Shown here: piece after piece, positions 4,733 through 7,577 of the stretch | Position numbering within the stretch: position 1 is the first letter of the stretch | Layout: every line of letters begins with the position of its first letter | Origin: Chloroflexota bacterium | GTDB taxonomy: Bacteria > Chloroflexota > Anaerolineae > Anaerolineales > UBA4823 | DNA: 7,577 nucleotides | NCBI GenBank assembly: GCA_030636125.1 | Contig: DAOVXM010000115.1 | Location: 1 to 7,577 of the forward strand | Direction: 5' to 3' | Notes under the pieces: model-generated | The model's input: only the letters and a program-made list of their open reading frames with translations | Told to the model about the DNA's origin: nothing | Database searches by the model: none | Made by a program: the position numbers and the translations under genes

Positions 4733-7318
4733 TTAGCTGCGCAGTTTCGCCCCCAAATCTCGCTCTAACTGGCGCACAATATGTTGGCGGATTTTGGCTA
4801 CTTCTTTATCGGTCAGAGTGCGGTCAGGTGCCTGGTAAGTCAGGCTGTATGCCAGGCTTTTCTTGGCGCTGCCGATTTGCTGGCCTCGGTAAACATCGAA
4901 TAAGCGCACATCGACGACCGTCTTACCGCCTGCTTTGTGAAGGACTTCGGCTACGCTCTCAGCCGGGAGCGACTCATCGACCACAACTGCCAGGTCCTCC
5001 AAAACGGGTGGAAACGGCGGCACCGCTTGGACATCAAAGCGTTCTGGTATGGCAGCTAATAAGGCCTCCAGGTCGAAATCAGCAGCCAGCAAGGGGGTTT
5101 CTGCTGAGCTGGAGGGCAGGTCATAATTCTCCCGCACCTGGGGGTGTAGCTCGCCGACGATACCCACCTGGTTTCCGCCCAATAAGACCCGGGCGCACTT
5201 GCCGGGATGGAAGGAAGGGTGCTGGGTGGGTTCGTAGCGAACGTCCTCCAAATACAGGCCAGCCAGCATAGCATCCACCACGCCTTTCAAGTCGTAGAAA
5301 TCCATTGGGGAATCATCAGCGGTTTGCCAGGCAGTTAAATCTCGCCGTCCGGTTAATACGATAACCAGGCGCTGGAGTTCGTCGGGTAGGGATCCCTCCT
5401 CCGAAGCCAAATATACTGGGCTGATCTCGAAAAAGGCCATACGATCGCGCAGGCGTGCGTTGCGCTCCACGACTTCCAGCACGCTCGCTAATAGGCTCTG
5501 GCGCATGATATTTCTATCGCTGACGATGGGGTTTGCGATCTGCACAAAAGGCTTGTCGCTGGGGGGTGTGCCCGGGGCCAACCGCCGCGCCTCGCGCTCG
5601 GGTGAGGTCATGCGATAGGTGATCACTTCTTGCAGGCCCAGGTTGACCAACAGGTCACGCAGTCGTTCTTCTTGATCCATGGCGGGGTTACCGACCTGGG
5701 GAGGTAATTCATCCGCTAGGCGTGTCTCCGGGATATTGTCGTAGCCATAGATGCGCGCGATCTCTTCCATCAGATCGGCTACACCAGTTACACCCACGCC
5801 GATGTCCAGGCGGTGGTTGGGCGCGGTGGCGCGTACAGCTCCATCCAGGATCTCAACCGCGAAATCCAGGCGTCTCAGGATATTTGCGATCTCCTCGGAA
5901 GTCAGTTGAATTCCCAACCAGCGTTCCACATCGTCTGGGGTGATCTGCATGGTCGGGTCGTCCGGCGGGAGAGGATAGTTGTCCTCCAATCCCTGGTAAA
6001 CCACTCCACCGGACCACTGGCGCATATATTCCAGGCCACGCCGCACGCCGCGCTCTGCTGTTGCTGGGTGGACGCCGCGCGAGAAGCGGTAAGCGGCTTC
6101 GGAGGGCAGGTTTTGGGCCATGACCGTACGGCGGGTGTTTATCATGTTCCAGGCAGCACCCTCGAGCAAGACATTACGGGTGGTGTCGCTCACCTCTGAT
6201 ACAGCGCCACCCATCACGCCTGCCAAAGCGAGCGGGCCGCTTTGGTCGCATACCAGCACGGTGAAGTCATCTAGCTTGCGTTCGACATCGTCCAGGGTAA
6301 CCAGGCGTTCGCCAGCTTGAGCAGGGCGGGTGATGATATGCGGAAAAGCCTCGGCCCCATTCGTGCTTCTAGCGCGGGACAAGAGCACATCGTAATCGAA
6401 GGCGTGCAGCGGTTCACCGATCTCCAGCATGGCGAAGTTGGTGACGTCGACGATATTGTTGATGGGGCGCACACCTGAGAGACGTAACAGTCGCTGCACC
6501 TGGTATGGACTGGGGCCGATTTCAACATCGCGGATCAAGCCCAGGACAAAACGTGGGTTTAGCTCTGGCTCTGTAATTTCGATCGTGACCATTCCACCTA
6601 TTGAAGGCCCTTCTGCCAGGATGTCGTAGCTGGGTTCCCGCAATGTTTGCTGGGTCAAAGCCGCAATTTCACGCGCTATTCCCAGGATATTAGCGTCCCG
6701 AGCTATGTTTGGCGTGATGGCGATATCGAAGACCGCGTCACCCATATAATCAGTCAGAGGCATACCTACCGGCGCATCGTCATCTAAGAAAATGATACCT
6801 TCGTGTTCGTCGGAAATGCCGAGTTCTTTCTCTGAGCAGGCCATGGAATAGGATTCAACCCCGCGGATCTTGGCGCGCTTGAGAGTCATCAATTCTTGAC
6901 CCACTTTGTGTCCATCATACAACGTGGCACCTTCGCGGGCGTAAGCCACCATGAGTGGTTTTTCCAACGAGCCAACCCCTTTGTAGGGAAACAAGTTGGG
7001 TGCGCCGGTGAGCACGATATGCTCGCGTTGGCTATCTTCCAGGCGGCAGAGCACCAAGCGATCCGCGTTGGGGTGCGGCATCACTTCTAGGATGGCGCCC
7101 ACGACGATTTTTTCGGGATCCCATTCAATACCGGAGATCTTGGTCTCGGGCCGTAAGTGTCCTCCTGAGCGCCCCTCAATTTTCCCCTGGGGGAGGGGTA
7201 ATCCAACATAGTTGATTTCCTCTACCTCCAAGCCGGCCATGGTCATTAAGTGGGCCAGCTCTTCGATAGGGATGCTGATATCGACGAATTTTTTAAGCCA
7301 GGAAAGGGGTGCTTTCAT
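4733..7318 (-). CDS. pheT: Phenylalanine-tRNA ligase beta subunit
   Basis: 861-residue beta chain of the alpha2-beta2 phenylalanyl-tRNA synthetase, which charges tRNA-Phe in the cytoplasm. It has the full bacterial domain order: N-terminal helix MKAPLSWLKKFVDI; OB-fold tRNA-binding domain about 70-185, with MPHPNADRL and MACSEKELGISDEHEG; B3/B4 editing region about 255-430, with SGVRPINNIVDVTNF and GEPLHAFDYD; B5 domain about 457-530, ending DLMEEIARIYGYDNIP; catalytic-like core about 540-760; and the FDX-ACB anticodon-binding domain about 768-861. It is slightly longer than the usual near-800 residues, partly through a segment at about 41-70. The ATG at 7318 has AAGGAG (7325-7330) 6 bases upstream. 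The alpha-subunit gene pheS, normally adjacent, is not within the 259 bases upstream; it may lie just outside or elsewhere. The gene appears intact and functional. Confidence 0.98.
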   Translation of the reverse strand: MKAPLSWLKKFVDISIPIEELAHLMTMAGLEVEEINYVGLPLPQGKIEGRSGGHLRPETKISGIEWDPEKIVVGAILEVMPHPNADRLVLCRLEDSQREHIVLTGAPNLFPYKGVGSLEKPLMVAYAREGATLYDGHKVGQELMTLKRAKIRGVESYSMACSEKELGISDEHEGIIFLDDDAPVGMPLTDYMGDAVFDIAITPNIARDANILGIAREIAALTQQTLREPSYDILAEGPSIGGMVTIEITEPELNPRFVLGLIRDVEIGPSPYQVQRLLRLSGVRPINNIVDVTNFAMLEIGEPLHAFDYDVLLSRARSTNGAEAFPHIITRPAQAGERLVTLDDVERKLDDFTVLVCDQSGPLALAGVMGGAVSEVSDTTRNVLLEGAAWNMINTRRTVMAQNLPSEAAYRFSRGVHPATAERGVRRGLEYMRQWSGGVVYQGLEDNYPLPPDDPTMQITPDDVERWLGIQLTSEEIANILRRLDFAVEILDGAVRATAPNHRLDIGVGVTGVADLMEEIARIYGYDNIPETRLADELPPQVGNPAMDQEERLRDLLVNLGLQEVITYRMTSPEREARRLAPGTPPSDKPFVQIANPIVSDRNIMRQSLLASVLEVVERNARLRDRMAFFEISPVYLASEEGSLPDELQRLVIVLTGRRDLTAWQTADDSPMDFYDLKGVVDAMLAGLYLEDVRYEPTQHPSFHPGKCARVLLGGNQVGIVGELHPQVRENYDLPSSSAETPLLAADFDLEALLAAIPERFDVQAVPPFPPVLEDLAVVVDESLPAESVAEVLHKAGGKTVVDVRLFDVYRGQQIGSAKKSLAYSLTYQAPDRTLTDKEVAKIRQHIVRQLERDLGAKLRS

Positions 7319-7324
7319 CGTTAA

Positions 7325-7330
7325 CTCCTT
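7325..7330 (-). promoter_or_regulatory. Ribosome binding site of pheT
   Basis: AAGGAG on the minus strand with a 6-base spacer to the pheT ATG at 7318. Confidence 0.8.
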
Positions 7331-7383
7331 CTATAGAAAGTGGAGAATGGAGAGTAGTTCAGGAAGTGAGTTGCTCATTGGGC

Positions 7384-7389
7384 AGTATA
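7384..7389 (-). promoter_or_regulatory. pheT: Possible -10 box for pheT
   Basis: TATACT on the minus strand (five of six to the TATAAT consensus), about 65 bases before the pheT start. The best -35 candidate at 17-18 bases, CTGAAT, is poor and would lie in the octamer repeats. No leader peptide or T-box features are seen. Confidence 0.2.
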
Positions 7390-7461
7390 GTGATCAGGTG
7401 ATTGGGGATTCAGGTAATTAGGCATCAAGGTAACCAGGAGGTTATGGGTCTGGGAGATCGG
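7390..7461. repeat. Degenerate 8-bp tandem repeat array
   Basis: From 7390 the sequence can be cut into octamers that begin and mostly end in G: GTGATCAG, GTGATTGG, GGATTCAG, GTAATTAG, GCATCAAG, GTAACCAG, with three more decayed units to 7461. The rough consensus is GTRATYAG. The first six units (7390-7437) are the clearest. The array sits between pheT and its expected upstream gene and has no coding frame, so it looks like intergenic satellite sequence drifting by point mutation. Confidence 0.5.
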
Positions 7462-7577
7462 TTTCATTGTCACTGTAAAGTCTTTAGCCTTTTTCCACAC
7501 TTCTAACCTTTCCAATCCTTTAACGCTCATACAAATCTCGACTCTCTACTCTCGATTTTTCAAACTTAAAACTGTTC

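Larger units (their letters stand above)
7346..7557. repeat. Outer 12-bp inverted repeat in the pheT leader region
   Basis: AATGGAGAGTAG (7346-7357) and CTACTCTCGATT (7546-7557) are inverted copies with one mismatch, bounding 212 bases with no coding frame of note. A small MITE-like element is possible. However, the arms are GA-rich simple sequence and no flanking target duplication is clear, so chance is a real alternative. Confidence 0.25.

Noticed and set aside
7390..7461. CRISPR array
   Set aside because: The period is 8 bases with no spacers and strong decay between units, unlike CRISPR repeats.
7319..7577. T-box or Phe-rich leader peptide controlling pheT
   Set aside because: No run of Phe codons, no T-box sequence and no terminator/antiterminator pair could be found in the leader.

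Overview
The window looks like chromosomal DNA of an environmental bacterium, most likely a Chloroflexota (Anaerolineae-type) organism. This is an inference from the general look of the full-length PheT, including its extended segment after the N-terminal helix, from the FAAH-like amidase and from the PIN fragment. No rRNA or other phylogenetic marker is present to settle it. Nearly all coding is on the minus strand.

Layout. (1) 1-177: an open reading frame entering from the left edge on the plus strand, possibly the 3' end of a gene, overlapping the amidase end; inverted repeats lie here. (2) 158-2247, minus: a two-gene unit, a HemG-like flavodoxin-domain protein followed by an amidase-signature enzyme. 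The genes overlap by ATGA, so translation is probably coupled. The amidase has an intact Lys-cisSer-Ser triad with the spacing of mammalian FAAH and a FAAH-like C-terminus. (3) 2287-2415: a 129-bp imperfect inverted repeat starting 12 bases beyond the stop of the next gene and built like an integron attC site. (4) 2428-3930, minus: a class C beta-lactamase-fold serine hydrolase with a DUF3471-like C-terminal domain. Together with (3) it resembles a stand-alone gene cassette. (5) 3931-4290: no gene, but small repeats and palindromes. (6) 4291-4671: a mosaic scar, in which a 67-bp relic of the 3' end of pheT, with an internal 195-bp in-frame deletion, abuts a 5'-truncated PIN-domain (VapC-type) toxin gene. 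(7) 4733-7318, minus: intact pheT, the phenylalanine-tRNA ligase beta subunit. (8) 7319-7577: a non-coding leader region with degenerate 8-bp tandem repeats and an outer inverted repeat. No pheS is visible.

Apart from the flavodoxin-amidase pair, the genes do not form one pathway: a housekeeping gene (pheT) sits beside accessory genes and recombination debris. The most unusual item is the pheT relic/PIN junction. Five of its eight differences from the resident pheT fall at third codon positions, and its internal deletion is a whole number of codons. This suggests a piece of a once-coding second pheT rather than a recent slip of the local one.
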